Of a stretch of DNA of 32,069 nucleotides, positions 17,653 to 27,099 are shown one piece after another (within the stretch, counting starts at the first letter, position 1; the number at the start of each line of letters is the position of its first letter). Both the position numbers and the translations under genes were made by a program. The notes beneath the pieces are model-generated. The model was not told where the DNA came from, made no database searches, and saw only the letters and a list, made by a program, of their open reading frames with translations. Source of the stretch: Akkermansia muciniphila (lineage in GTDB: Bacteria; Verrucomicrobiota; Verrucomicrobiia; Opitutales; Opitutaceae). The stretch covers positions 1 through 32,069 of the forward strand of contig CAMCHD010000006.1 in the NCBI GenBank assembly GCA_945874545.1. The letters are read 5' to 3'.

Positions 17653-18540
17653 TCAGCGGATCAATAGCGGGAGGACGAGAGCGTTCAGCAGGGCGCGGAG
17701 CGCGCGAAGCGGGCGGGAGCGACGCAAGGGACGCGGGCCGGCGTGGATGCGGGCGGCGTTCAGGAAAAGGCCGCGCACACGGGCCCGGCGAAGGGCGGCG
17801 GGCGCCGCGCGCCAGGAGCGGTGCTTGTAGTGAACCCGACCCAGCTCGGCGATCAGGTCCGCGCTGCGGCGGGACATCGCCCCGGGATGTTTGCGGTAAC
17901 GAAGCGTCGTGCGTCCGGTGCAGCGGAAGGGCAGGCCGGCGCGCAGGATTCGTATCCAGAAGTCCACGTCGTTGCAGATGGGAAGCCCCGGATCGAAGGG
18001 GCCGACGCGGTCGAGCAGGGTCCGGGTGAAAAGCACGCCCGAGGGCTGCGCTACAAAACGGCCGGCGTGGAGGGCCTCCGGAATGCGTTCCCGATCGGCC
18101 GGGTTCAAATCGCGCCGGCCGATCACCGCGCCGGTCGCGTCGTCGAAGATCTCGCAGGGGGACCAGACCGCGGCGGGCGCGGCGGGGTCGCCCAGGGCGG
18201 CGAGTCCGGACGCGAGGTGATCGGGGGTCCAGAGGTCGTCGGCGTCGAGCAGGGCGAGGACGGGCGCGGTGGTGGCGGCGAAACCGGTGTTGCGGGTCGC
18301 GGGCAGACCCCGGTTGACCTCGTGCCGGGTGTAGCGCACGGGCTGCGGGATGGTCGCGGCGAACGCGCGCACGATCGCCTCCGTCCGGTCGCGGGAGCCG
18401 TCCTCGGTCACGACGAGCTCCCAGTCGGGGAAATCTTGGGCCGCGACCGACGCGAGGGTGGCGGCGAGGTGCTTTTCGGCCCGGAAGGCGGGGATGCATA
18501 CCGACACGGCGGGCGGGGGCGGGGCGGCGGGATCAGGCAT
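17653..18540 (-). CDS. GT2-family glycosyltransferase
   Basis: Start at MPDPAAPPPPAVSVCIPAFRAEKHLAATLASVAAQDFPDWELVVTEDGSRDRTEAIV; 'LALLDADDLWTPDHL'. Confidence 0.9.
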   Translation of the reverse strand: MPDPAAPPPPAVSVCIPAFRAEKHLAATLASVAAQDFPDWELVVTEDGSRDRTEAIVRAFAATIPQPVRYTRHEVNRGLPATRNTGFAATTAPVLALLDADDLWTPDHLASGLAALGDPAAPAAVWSPCEIFDDATGAVIGRRDLNPADRERIPEALHAGRFVAQPSGVLFTRTLLDRVGPFDPGLPICNDVDFWIRILRAGLPFRCTGRTTLRYRKHPGAMSRRSADLIAELGRVHYKHRSWRAAPAALRRARVRGLFLNAARIHAGPRPLRRSRPLRALRALLNALVLPLLIR

Positions 18541-19408
18541 GGACGGCGAGGGCGCGAAGCGGCAGATCGAGCGCGGCGGGCCAGACCCGCCAGCCGCGAA
18601 GGAAGGCGGCGCGGGCGGCGGCGGGGTTTTCGCGCCGGGTGAGGCGACCCAGGGTGCGCAGGGCGGCGGCGAGGGCACGGTGGGCGACCGCGCGGGGTAT
18701 GCCCGGGGCGTGGAGATGTTTTTCGTGGAAGCGGACGACGTCCTCGGCGACGCGGCGGGTGCGCGTCATGCTGCTGCCGGCGTGTTTGGTGTAACGGCAG
18801 GTGGGCGCGGGGGAAAAGCCCAGCGCGCCGCCGTCGGCGAGGGCGCGCAGCCAGTAATCGCGATCCTCGCCGATCTGGAACGACTCGTCGAAACGGCCCA
18901 CCCGGGCGAGGGTGGCGCGGGGCAGCGCTACGCACGAGGAGGTCTCGATGAACGAGCGGGTGAAAAGCGAGCGGTGGGGGGCGCGGAGCTGGGCGGTGGT
19001 GGGACGGTGGACGCCGAGCGGGCGGTCGGCGTCGCCATCCCAGCGTTCCAGGGTGGACACGGCGAGGACGGGGGCGGGCGCGGCGGCCAGGGCCGAGGCT
19101 AGACCGGCGAGATGTTCCGGGCGCCAGCGGTCGTCGGCGTCAAGAAAGGCCACGGCGTCCCCGGCCGCGAGCTCGAGGAGGCGGTTGCGGGCGGCCGCGA
19201 CACCGCGGTTCACGCCGAGGTTGGCGTAGCGCACCGGGCGGGTCGAGCCGGCGGCGAAGGCGCGCACGATTTCCTCGGTGCGGTCGCGGGAGCCGTCCTC
19301 GACCACGACGAGTTCCCAGTCCCGGTGGGTCTGGGCGGCGACGGAGGCCAGGGCGGCGGCGAGGAAGCGGTCGGCCTGATAGGCGGCGATGAGCACGCTG
19401 ATGTTCAT
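18533..19408 (-). CDS. GT2-family glycosyltransferase
   Basis: Start at MNISVLIAAYQADRFLAAALASVAAQTHRDWELVVVEDGSRDRTEEIVRAFAAG (ATG 19408..19406); 'VAFLDADDRWRPEHLAGL'. Confidence 0.9.
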   Translation of the reverse strand: MNISVLIAAYQADRFLAAALASVAAQTHRDWELVVVEDGSRDRTEEIVRAFAAGSTRPVRYANLGVNRGVAAARNRLLELAAGDAVAFLDADDRWRPEHLAGLASALAAAPAPVLAVSTLERWDGDADRPLGVHRPTTAQLRAPHRSLFTRSFIETSSCVALPRATLARVGRFDESFQIGEDRDYWLRALADGGALGFSPAPTCRYTKHAGSSMTRTRRVAEDVVRFHEKHLHAPGIPRAVAHRALAAALRTLGRLTRRENPAAARAAFLRGWRVWPAALDLPLRALAVHA

Positions 19409-20508
19409 GTGCGGCCCTCCGCGAAATCGAGCCATTCCAAGCTGGTGGCGAGGCCGGCGGCGAAGGGCACCGGCGGGACGTAACCGAGCAGCCGGGCGGC
19501 CTTGGCGTGGGGCAGTTTCCAAGCGCAGCCTTGAAGCAGGGTTTGCTCGAGGGTCAGGCGGCCGGCGGGCGCGCGCGGCAGGACCCAGGCGTCGCGCGCC
19601 GGGGCCGGGGCGGGCCAGGCGGAGGCGAGGCCCTTCACCAGGCGTTTGGCGCGGTCGGGCACGGCGTCACCAAGGCGTTGATACAGCCGGGTGCGGGTGA
19701 GGGCGGCGAGAGGCGGGGTGCGCTCGGCGACGAGCGGGGCGGGCGGGGGCTCGGCGAACGCGGTTTCGTCCAGGCCGAGGTGAAGGGCGATAGGCAGCAG
19801 GAAATCCCGCCAGGCGACGGTCTCGGCGTCGCCCACCAGGAAGGCCTCCCCGGCGGCGGCGGGCACGGTCGCGGCGAGGCGGAGGGCGTGCACGAGGTTG
19901 TCCACGTGGATGCTGTTGCATACCCCTCGTCCCCGCCCGAGCCAGCCGGCTCGGCCGGCGCGGAGATCGGCGGCGGCGTCGGTGATCCAGCGCGAGCGCG
20001 GCCCGAACACAACGCCGGGGCGAAGCCGCACCACCTCGACGCGGCCGTCGCGGGCGAGTTGTTCGAGGCGGCGCTCGGCCCGGACCTTCGCGTTGTTGTA
20101 GGCGAGGGGATGGCTCTCGTGGAGCGGGGTGGACTCGTCGGTGCCGGGCGGGGGATTCTGGCCGTGCACCGAGGCGCTGCTCAGCCAGACGAGCCGGCGC
20201 ACGCCGGCGGCGGCGCAGGCCCGGTAGGCGATGGTCGCCATCCGCTCGATCTGGACGGGGTCGCCGAGGGCGGCGTGGAGGCAGACCGGACAGCCGCGCA
20301 GGGCCTCGGTGAGCGCGGGCAGGTCCCGTGGATCTGCGATGCGCCAATCGAGGCGGCGACGGGCGAGCACGGCCAGGCTGGTGGCGGATCGCACGACCGG
20401 GCGGAGGTTCACGCCGTCCCGGCCGTGAAGGCCCTCGACCGTGCGGAGGCCGATGAAGCCGCTCGCGCCGATCACGGCCCAGGAAGTGGAGAGGTTCGCC
20501 GTGTTCAC
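19405..20508 (-). CDS. NAD-dependent epimerase/dehydratase (SDR) family protein
   Basis: GTG start at 20508..20506 (GTGA overlap): VNTANLSTSWAVIGASGFIGLRTVEGL (GxxGxxG); 'LVWLSSASVHGQ', 'YNNAKVRAERRL' (Yx3K), 'VVRLRPGVVFGP'. Confidence 0.85.
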   Translation of the reverse strand: MNTANLSTSWAVIGASGFIGLRTVEGLHGRDGVNLRPVVRSATSLAVLARRRLDWRIADPRDLPALTEALRGCPVCLHAALGDPVQIERMATIAYRACAAAGVRRLVWLSSASVHGQNPPPGTDESTPLHESHPLAYNNAKVRAERRLEQLARDGRVEVVRLRPGVVFGPRSRWITDAAADLRAGRAGWLGRGRGVCNSIHVDNLVHALRLAATVPAAAGEAFLVGDAETVAWRDFLLPIALHLGLDETAFAEPPPAPLVAERTPPLAALTRTRLYQRLGDAVPDRAKRLVKGLASAWPAPAPARDAWVLPRAPAGRLTLEQTLLQGCAWKLPHAKAARLLGYVPPVPFAAGLATSLEWLDFAEGRT

Positions 20509-21539
20509 CGGAGGGAAAGCGGGGTTCGGCGGGCGTAGCAGGTTTCGACCCAGCGTAGGGCGGCGGCGCCCTCGGCGCCGGGCACGAAGGGGGGGCGATG
20601 CTCGTGCAGGGCGGCGCAGACATCGACCAACTGGGCGAGGAAGGCCTGGGGATTGGTTTCGAGGGCGCGGGAAGGGGGGGCGGGGCGGGCGGGCAGGGGG
20701 TGGCGGAGTTCGGCGGCGAGGGTGAGGGGCAGGTCGTCGAGGGTGATCTCCAACTGGTTCGCGGCGTTGACCCGGCAGTGGACCACCGCCCGGGCGAAGC
20801 GGAAAACGTAGACGTTTTCGGTGCGCCAGTCGCGGCTCAGGCGCAGGCGCACGCGGGCGCCGCCGGCGAAGGTCGCGTCGAGCCGCGCGTTCGCCTCGAG
20901 ACCGTCGAGCGCGTCGTCCGCGTAGGTGAAGTCGGCCGGCTCGCCCAGCCACCAGCGCAACAGGTCGAGCACGTGGACGCCGATGTCGAGGAGGACGCCG
21001 CCCGGGGTTTGTTCGCGGCGGAAAAACGAGTCGGTGGCGGCGGGCCAGGCGAATTTCCCGCCTTCGACCAGGGTGGCCTCGAGCAGCGGTCCGAAGGTCT
21101 GGCGTTCGATCAGGGTCTTGAGCGCGCGGTGGGCGGGGAAAAAGCGTTTGTAGTGGCCGGCGGCGAGCGGGCGGGCGGCCCGGGCGGCGGCCGCCACGAT
21201 GGCGTCGGCGTCATCCGCGGTGGCGGCGAGGGGTTTTTCACACAGAACCGCGCAGCCGGCGGCGAGAGCGGCCTCGGCCTGGACGCGATGGAGGGAGGGC
21301 GGGGTGGCGATGGCGACGAGGGCGGGGCGCAGGGCGAGCGCCGCGTCGAGGCTGGCGCAGGCGGCGCACCCGAGTTCGCGGGCGAGGGGATCGCGGGCCT
21401 CGGGCCGCGGGTCGACCACGGCGACCAACTCGACCAGGCCGTGGCGGCGCAGTTCGCGGAGGGCGGGTCGGTAGAACAAGCGCGAAACGGCGCCGCAGCC
21501 CACGAGGGCGAGGGAGACGGGGGTGTTTGGCGGCTTCAT
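20505..21539 (-). CDS. Gfo/Idh/MocA-family NAD(P)-dependent oxidoreductase
   Basis: 344 aa; 'SLALVGCGAVSRLFYRPAL', 'VAIATPPSLHRVQAEAALAAGCAVLCEKPLAAT' (EKP motif), 'DIGVHVLDLLRWWLG'. Confidence 0.93.
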   Translation of the reverse strand: MKPPNTPVSLALVGCGAVSRLFYRPALRELRRHGLVELVAVVDPRPEARDPLARELGCAACASLDAALALRPALVAIATPPSLHRVQAEAALAAGCAVLCEKPLAATADDADAIVAAAARAARPLAAGHYKRFFPAHRALKTLIERQTFGPLLEATLVEGGKFAWPAATDSFFRREQTPGGVLLDIGVHVLDLLRWWLGEPADFTYADDALDGLEANARLDATFAGGARVRLRLSRDWRTENVYVFRFARAVVHCRVNAANQLEITLDDLPLTLAAELRHPLPARPAPPSRALETNPQAFLAQLVDVCAALHEHRPPFVPGAEGAAALRWVETCYARRTPLSLR

Positions 21540-22699
21540 GCGACGAGGGCGTCGGCAAAGACGCGGTGGATACGTTCGGGGGAAAACTCGCCGGCGGCGA
21601 GCGCGAGTGAGCGGCTGGCGCGAGCGTTCCAGGCGGCTTTTTCGATCAGTTCGACCGTCCAGGCCGAGAACGCGGGGTCGAGCGCGCCGGGTTCAAAGAG
21701 ATCGGGAAATCCGTTCGCCTCGGCCCACGATCCCACGGCGGTCTCGCGCGGGGCGACGATGGCGGCGGGAAGACCGAGGTGACAGAACTCGGCGAGTTTG
21801 CTGGGGAAGCTGGTCGCGCTCCACGGCATGGCGGCGACGGTGTCGGCGTAGGACACCACCACGGCGGAGGCGTGCGCGGCGAGGTGGGCGAGGGCGTCGC
21901 GGTTTTCCGCGAAGGGCGGGACTTGTTCGAAACGGGCCTCGGCGGCGAGGGCGGCGAGGGCGGGGCCGGGCCGGGCCAGAACCACGAGTCGGGCGCCGCC
22001 GTTTTCGAGCAGGCGGGCGAGGCGCGCGAGCAGGGGGACCTGGGCGGGCCAGAGGTGCCCGGCGTAGTAGACGCGCGGCGTCGCGCCCGCGGCGGGGGGG
22101 CGGGCGAGGGGGCCGGCCCAGCCTTCGGGCAAAGGCGGGAGAACGGAGCGGCGATCGGGCGGGGCGGGGCAGGCGGCGCCAAGGGCGGGCGTGACGAACC
22201 AGTTTGTCCGCGCGGTGGATAAGAGGCGGGCGTGGCGCGCGCGCAGGCGGGTCCGGCGTCGCGGGTCGGTTTCAAAGGCCGCCGCGTCGTCGTGGATCAG
22301 CAGGGTGAGCGGGCGGCGCAGTTCGTCGGCGCAGGCGCCGGCCAGTTCGGCGGCGAAGTCGGCGTGGGCGGCGAGGTAGCCGAGGACGGCGTCGGGCGGG
22401 CAGGGCACGAGGCGGGCGGCTTCGCGCGCCAGGAGGCGGAGGCGCACGCGACGGAGCCACCCGGGGTGGCCCTCGCGGTAGGGCGGCCACCAGGGCCGTC
22501 GTATCGGCAAATCGAGGACGGACCAGCCCTCGCGCTCGCAGGCGCGGGTGGATTGTCCGCGTTCGCCGATCACGGAAACGGACCAGCCCTCGGCGGCGAG
22601 GCGCCGCAGATGCCGCCAAACCACCACCGGGCTGCCGGTGCCCTGGTCGGGGGTCTGCCCGACGTAGAGAACGTGACGGGAGGGCGCGGCGGGTTTCAT
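21536..22699 (-). CDS. GT-B-fold (GT4-like) glycosyltransferase
   Basis: Start at MKPAAPSRHVLYVGQTPDQGTGSPVVVWRHLRRLAAEGWSVSVIGERGQ; 'PRVYYAGHLWPAQVPLLARLARLLENGGARLVVLA'; 'FPSKLAEFCHLGLPAAIVAPRE'. Confidence 0.75.
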   Translation of the reverse strand: MKPAAPSRHVLYVGQTPDQGTGSPVVVWRHLRRLAAEGWSVSVIGERGQSTRACEREGWSVLDLPIRRPWWPPYREGHPGWLRRVRLRLLAREAARLVPCPPDAVLGYLAAHADFAAELAGACADELRRPLTLLIHDDAAAFETDPRRRTRLRARHARLLSTARTNWFVTPALGAACPAPPDRRSVLPPLPEGWAGPLARPPAAGATPRVYYAGHLWPAQVPLLARLARLLENGGARLVVLARPGPALAALAAEARFEQVPPFAENRDALAHLAAHASAVVVSYADTVAAMPWSATSFPSKLAEFCHLGLPAAIVAPRETAVGSWAEANGFPDLFEPGALDPAFSAWTVELIEKAAWNARASRSLALAAGEFSPERIHRVFADALVA

Positions 22700-23619
22700 G
22701 CGGCCGGTTTCCTCGTCGGGGCGGTGAGGGCGTAGCGCAGGCAGCGCCACGACTCGCGGGAAAACGGGGCGAGACGGCAGGCGGCGAGTCCATGCCCGAG
22801 CGCGACGCGGCGCCCGGAGAGCGGCAGCGCGGTGACCGCCCAGCGTCGGTGGTGGGCCACCGGGTCGGACCAGGCGGAAACGTCGGCCGCCCGCGGCGCG
22901 TCGAGAGGCAGACCCCGCGCCCGGCGGGCCTCGTGGAGCACGCGGTCCAGGGTGGCGAGCCGGCCCTGGTTCCGGGTGAAATTGATGCTGGAAAAGTGCA
23001 CCCGGTAGTCGAGCAGGGTCTCGGGGAGGTTGCCGAGGGAGCCCACGCGGGCGAGGCGAAGGAAAAGATCGAGATCCTCGACATATTGCGCGGCGGGCCG
23101 GTAGCGCCCCACCGCCTCGACCGCGGCGCGGCGCAGGCAAACCGCGGGATGGATGAGGGTGCCGCCGTCCCCGCGCAGCAGCGCGGCTTCGTTTTCGCGG
23201 TGATGGACAGGCCGGCCCAGGCGCTCGACCCGGGCGCCGGCGGCGTCGATCAGATGCACGGCCGAGCCGAGCGCGACACACTCCGGCCGGGCGCGAAGGT
23301 GGGCGACCTGGCTTTCGAGGCGGCGGGCGTCGGCGATGTCGTCCGCGTCCATGCGGGCGACGAATTCGCCACGCGCGGCGGCGAGGCCGTCGTTCAGCGC
23401 CCCGACGATACCGGTGTTGGGCCGGCGGATCAGGCGCACCCGGGGATCGGCGGCGGCGAAGCCGTCGAGCAGGGCGCCGGAGCCATCGGTCGAGCCGTCG
23501 TCGACCGCGATCAGCTCGAAATCGCGGAGGGTCTGCGCGAGCAGGCTCTCCATGGCGGGGCGCAAATAGCGACCGGCGTTGAAGACCGGCAGGACTACGG
23601 ATACGGCGGGGTTTCTCAC
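22696..23619 (-). CDS. GT2-family glycosyltransferase
   Basis: GTG start at 23619..23617 (GTGA overlap): VRNPAVSVVLPVFNAGRYLRPAMESLLAQTLRDFELIAVDDGSTDGSGALLDGFAAADPRVRLIRRPNTGIVGALNDGLAAARGEFVARMDADDIADARRLESQV. Confidence 0.92.
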   Translation of the reverse strand: MRNPAVSVVLPVFNAGRYLRPAMESLLAQTLRDFELIAVDDGSTDGSGALLDGFAAADPRVRLIRRPNTGIVGALNDGLAAARGEFVARMDADDIADARRLESQVAHLRARPECVALGSAVHLIDAAGARVERLGRPVHHRENEAALLRGDGGTLIHPAVCLRRAAVEAVGRYRPAAQYVEDLDLFLRLARVGSLGNLPETLLDYRVHFSSINFTRNQGRLATLDRVLHEARRARGLPLDAPRAADVSAWSDPVAHHRRWAVTALPLSGRRVALGHGLAACRLAPFSRESWRCLRYALTAPTRKPAA

Positions 23620-24554
23620 CTGGGGACGGGGCGCCGGCGCATTTGTTCGCGAAGGATCCTCGCCCGGGCGCGCGCTTCCGCGAGCAAGCCGTTGGACGCT
23701 CCGGCGTAGGAGCGGGTGAAGCGCTCCTCGGCGGCGGGATCGACGCGTCCGTCCTTCGGCGCCCTGGGTTCGCCCACGGAGGTCGCGATATTCGGCAGGT
23801 GGCGCAGCGCGTCGCCGATCGTGTGGGTCGCCTCGGGGCCGAAGCCGAGGTTTTTCACCAGATTGCGCGCCGGCATGAGACTGAAGCCGTCCGCCGCGCG
23901 CACCGAATACTGCCATTGAAAATCCCAGGTGTCCCCCTGCCTCGGGTCGCGGCGCGCCCGGTCCCAGGTCGAGAGCCAGTAGCTGGCCTCCCAGGCGGTG
24001 GCGAAGGTGCGACGGACGGCGGCCAGATTCCGGTCCCAGCCCGACATGTCCGGGTCGTAGTGTTGCCAGGCGCGCGCCCAGGCGGCCCAGCCCCACATCC
24101 AGGCGTGGCGGCTGAAGCGATGGGTGGCGCCGCCGGCAAGCGCGCCGGGAGCCAGGTTGGTGCCGTTGATATGCAGCACCTCGGGGTCGTCGCGATGCCG
24201 CGCGAGCAGACGGCTGCAGAACGGAAAAAAGGAGGGGTCGGGAAGGCAGTCGTCCTCCAGGATGATCGCCTCCGGAACCCGCTCGAACGCCCAATCGAGA
24301 CCCGACGCGACGCGCCGGCGGCAGCCCAGGTTCTCTTGCGCGAAATTCGTTTGCACCCGGCACGGCCAATCCACCCCGTCCAGCACCGTCCGCCGGGTCC
24401 GCGCCACGCGTTCCGCCTCGCCGGGGCGATCGGGCCTCGCGGCGTCGCCGACCACAAGCAGATCGGCGGGGCGGCTGTCGCGGATGCGGGCGAAAACCCG
24501 GGCGGCGACTTCGGGCCGGTTGAAAATGAAAAAGACCACCGGGGCGGTATTCAT
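23616..24554 (-). CDS. HlpA-like GT2-type sugar transferase ('hemolytic protein HlpA-like' annotation group)
   Basis: Start at MNTAPVVFFIFNRPEVAARVFARIRDSRPADLLVVGDAARPDRPGEAERV; 'EAIILEDDCLPDPSFFPFC', 'FSRHAWMWGWAAWARAWQHYD', 'WDFQWQYSV', 'NLVKNLGFGPEATHT'. Confidence 0.8.
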   Translation of the reverse strand: MNTAPVVFFIFNRPEVAARVFARIRDSRPADLLVVGDAARPDRPGEAERVARTRRTVLDGVDWPCRVQTNFAQENLGCRRRVASGLDWAFERVPEAIILEDDCLPDPSFFPFCSRLLARHRDDPEVLHINGTNLAPGALAGGATHRFSRHAWMWGWAAWARAWQHYDPDMSGWDRNLAAVRRTFATAWEASYWLSTWDRARRDPRQGDTWDFQWQYSVRAADGFSLMPARNLVKNLGFGPEATHTIGDALRHLPNIATSVGEPRAPKDGRVDPAAEERFTRSYAGASNGLLAEARARARILREQMRRRPVPR

Positions 24555-25822
24555 CGTCCTCCCCCCAGGGCGGCGGCGAGCGGGCCGTAACAGGTTTGCG
24601 GTGACAACGCCTCCGCGACCGAGTCGCGGACGCGGGTGGCGAGGGCGTCGCGGGCCGCCGGATCGGCCAGCAGGCCTGCGACCGCGGCGGCGAAATCCTC
24701 CGCGGTGTCGGCCGCCGCCAGGGCGCCGCGAAGAAAGGGCGCCCCGTCGAGGGTGGCCGAGGTCGAGACGACCGCGCGGCCGAGGCCCGCGGCCTCGACG
24801 AGCTTGATGTTGAGGCCGGTGGCCCGGAGCAGGGGGATGATCACGACGGCGGCCTCGCGGTAGAACGGGGAGAGATCGGGCACCGGACCGTGGGCGTCCA
24901 CGCCGGCGGGCAGGGGGCGGGGCAGGGCGCGGGCGATGCTGCCGCACAGGTCCAGGCGGGCCCTGGGCACGCGGCGCAGGAGGGCGGGCCAGACCGAGTT
25001 CAGGAACCAGGCGACGCCCTCGATGTTGAACGGGTTGTCGCTGCCGACGAACAGCACGCGGGTGGAGTCGGCGGGGGCGGGTGGCAACGGGGTGGCGGCG
25101 ACCGATTTCGGCGCCAGCACGACGCGGGCGCGGGGCGCGAGGCGCGCGAGCTCGGCGGCGTCGGCGGCGGAAATCGATCCGATCACCTCGGCGGAGGCGA
25201 GCAGGGCGCCCTCGGCCATCGCGGTGATCGCGGGCGCGCCGTCGGCCGGGGCGGAGAGGGCGGCGCGTTTCCAGGCGACGTCGGAGTGAAGGCAGGCGCG
25301 AAGTCCGTGAAAGGACGAAGGGATGGCGGACAGCATCCAGGCGTAGTTGGCGAGCACGACGTCGGGCCGCACGGACGCGATCATCCGGGCGGCGAAAGCG
25401 CGTTCCGCCGCGTCGGCCGGGGCCATCCAGGCGACGTTGGAATCGATCGGGGTGCGCGAGGGCGCGGGGTGGGGGGCCGGCGGCGGGCGGCGGCGGGCGG
25501 TGAACAGTCCCAGTCGGCGGAGGGCGGTTTTGACGCGGTGCTTGGCGCGGGCCTCGAAGGGTTGCCAGTAGACGGCGGGAAAAAGGAGGCCGCGCCCGAG
25601 CGGCCAGGCGCCGGGGGCGCGCAGGCGGACAGATCGGGTGAAATCCCGCGGTGGCGTCCACAGCCCGCGCCAGCGGAGGTGGTCGTGGGGCCGGGTCCAG
25701 GCGATCGTCACGCGAAAATCCCGGGAGGAAAGGTAGGTCAGCAGGTCGAAAAGATAGGCCCCGGCGCCGTCCTCCCACGGGAGAGGCGTGTGGCGCGTGA
25801 TCACGAGCAGGGTTCGGGGCAT
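24551..25822 (-). CDS. GT4-family glycosyltransferase
   Basis: 423 aa; MPRTLLVITRHTPLPWEDGAGAYLFDLLTYLSSRDFRVTIAWTRPHD; 'RVLFVGSDNPFNIEGVAWFLNSVWPALL', 'VVIIPLLRATGLNIKLVEAAGLGRAVVST'. Confidence 0.87.
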   Translation of the reverse strand: MPRTLLVITRHTPLPWEDGAGAYLFDLLTYLSSRDFRVTIAWTRPHDHLRWRGLWTPPRDFTRSVRLRAPGAWPLGRGLLFPAVYWQPFEARAKHRVKTALRRLGLFTARRRPPPAPHPAPSRTPIDSNVAWMAPADAAERAFAARMIASVRPDVVLANYAWMLSAIPSSFHGLRACLHSDVAWKRAALSAPADGAPAITAMAEGALLASAEVIGSISAADAAELARLAPRARVVLAPKSVAATPLPPAPADSTRVLFVGSDNPFNIEGVAWFLNSVWPALLRRVPRARLDLCGSIARALPRPLPAGVDAHGPVPDLSPFYREAAVVIIPLLRATGLNIKLVEAAGLGRAVVSTSATLDGAPFLRGALAAADTAEDFAAAVAGLLADPAARDALATRVRDSVAEALSPQTCYGPLAAALGGGR

Positions 25823-25835
25823 GGCCGGATCGGGC

Positions 25836-27089
25836 TCAGGCGGAGGCGGGGTGGTGGTCGACGGTCGCGCGCAGGCGGCAACCGCCGAAAGCGCGGTCGC
25901 TTTCCCAATCGTTGCGCCCGCCGGGGTGCACTTCCCACAGGGCGAAGTTGTCGACGATATCGCACATGTGGCGTCCCTGGCCGATGGCGGCGTGGCAGTA
26001 GTAGCGGCCGGGTGAAAGGGGCAGCGCCGGGAGCGAGAGCGTGACGGTGTGCAGGCCCGGGTGGAGCCGCAGCGTCCGGCCGTCGGCGTCGCTGTCGAGG
26101 GTCATCACCCGGCTGCCTTCCACGGTGTTGAACGCGATCCCGATCATCCCGGCGTCGATCGTCGAGCGGACCCGCACGGTGAACTCCACCTTCAACGGTT
26201 CGCCGAAAAAGAGGCCGCGTCCGTCGCCGGCGCGGATACGGACGAGGCGGGCCTCCTCGCCGGTGCTGCCCCAGGCGCGGGGCAGGCCATCGGTGTCCAC
26301 ATCCAGATCGCTCGCCCCGGCGTCGCGGTTGTAGTGTTCGATCGCCTCCTCGGCGGGGTAGATGCCGCGCAGCCGGCCGCCCTCGAGCACCACGCAGCGC
26401 TGGCACAGGCGGCGGATCGTGGTCATGGCGTGGCTCACGAAAAGGACGGTGCGACCGTGGCCGCGGGCGATCTCCTGCATGCGGCCGATGCACTTGCGCT
26501 GGAACTGGGCGTCGCCCACGGCGAGCACCTCGTCGATGATCAGGATCTCCGGCTCGAGATGGGCGGCGACGGCGAAGGCCAGCTTCACATACATCCCGCT
26601 CGAGTAACGCTTCACCGGCGTGTCGATGAAACGCTCGATCTCGGCGAAGGCGATGATCTCGTCGAGCTTGGCCGCGATCTCCGGGCGTTTCATGCCGAGG
26701 ATGGCGCCGTTCAGGAACACGTTGTCCCGGCCGCTCAGCTCGGGGTGGAAGCCGGTGCCGACCTCCAGCAGGCTGGCGACGCGGCCGCGCAGGACGGCCT
26801 CGCCCGAGGTGGGCTCGGTGATGCGGCTGAGGATTTTCAGCAGGGTGCTCTTGCCCGCGCCGTTGCGTCCGATGATGCCCACGACCTCGCCGGGCTGGAT
26901 CGAAAAGGACACGTCGCGCAGGGCCCAGAATTCCCGCTCGGCGGGCGCGGTCTCGGGCGTGGTCTCGGGGGTGCGGCCGCTCAGGCGGCGCACCCATTTT
27001 TCCGTCTCCTCCCGGAAGCTGGAGAAACCGAATTCGCCCAGGGCGTAGCGTTTGGATAGGCCGGAAATCTCGATGATGGGGCGGGACAT
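25836..27089 (-). CDS. wzt: Polysaccharide ABC exporter ATP-binding protein with C-terminal Wzt_C-like domain
   Basis: 417 aa; Walker A 'GIIGRNGAGKSTLLKIL', signature 'YSSGMYVKLAFAVAAHLEPEILIIDEVLAVGD'; about 180-aa C-terminal beta-rich extension after 'EEAIEHYNRDAG'. Confidence 0.93.
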   Translation of the reverse strand: MSRPIIEISGLSKRYALGEFGFSSFREETEKWVRRLSGRTPETTPETAPAEREFWALRDVSFSIQPGEVVGIIGRNGAGKSTLLKILSRITEPTSGEAVLRGRVASLLEVGTGFHPELSGRDNVFLNGAILGMKRPEIAAKLDEIIAFAEIERFIDTPVKRYSSGMYVKLAFAVAAHLEPEILIIDEVLAVGDAQFQRKCIGRMQEIARGHGRTVLFVSHAMTTIRRLCQRCVVLEGGRLRGIYPAEEAIEHYNRDAGASDLDVDTDGLPRAWGSTGEEARLVRIRAGDGRGLFFGEPLKVEFTVRVRSTIDAGMIGIAFNTVEGSRVMTLDSDADGRTLRLHPGLHTVTLSLPALPLSPGRYYCHAAIGQGRHMCDIVDNFALWEVHPGGRNDWESDRAFGGCRLRATVDHHPASA

Positions 27090-27099
27090 GGAAGGGGCC

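Noticed and set aside
23616-25778. 720-aa ORF
   Set aside because: Upstream portion is a shadow of 24551..25822; the HlpA-like protein starts at MNTAPVVFFIFNRPE (24554).
25801-26997. 398-aa minus-strand ORF overlapping wzt
   Set aside because: Alternative frame of wzt; the 25836..27089 frame carries Walker A/B and signature motifs.
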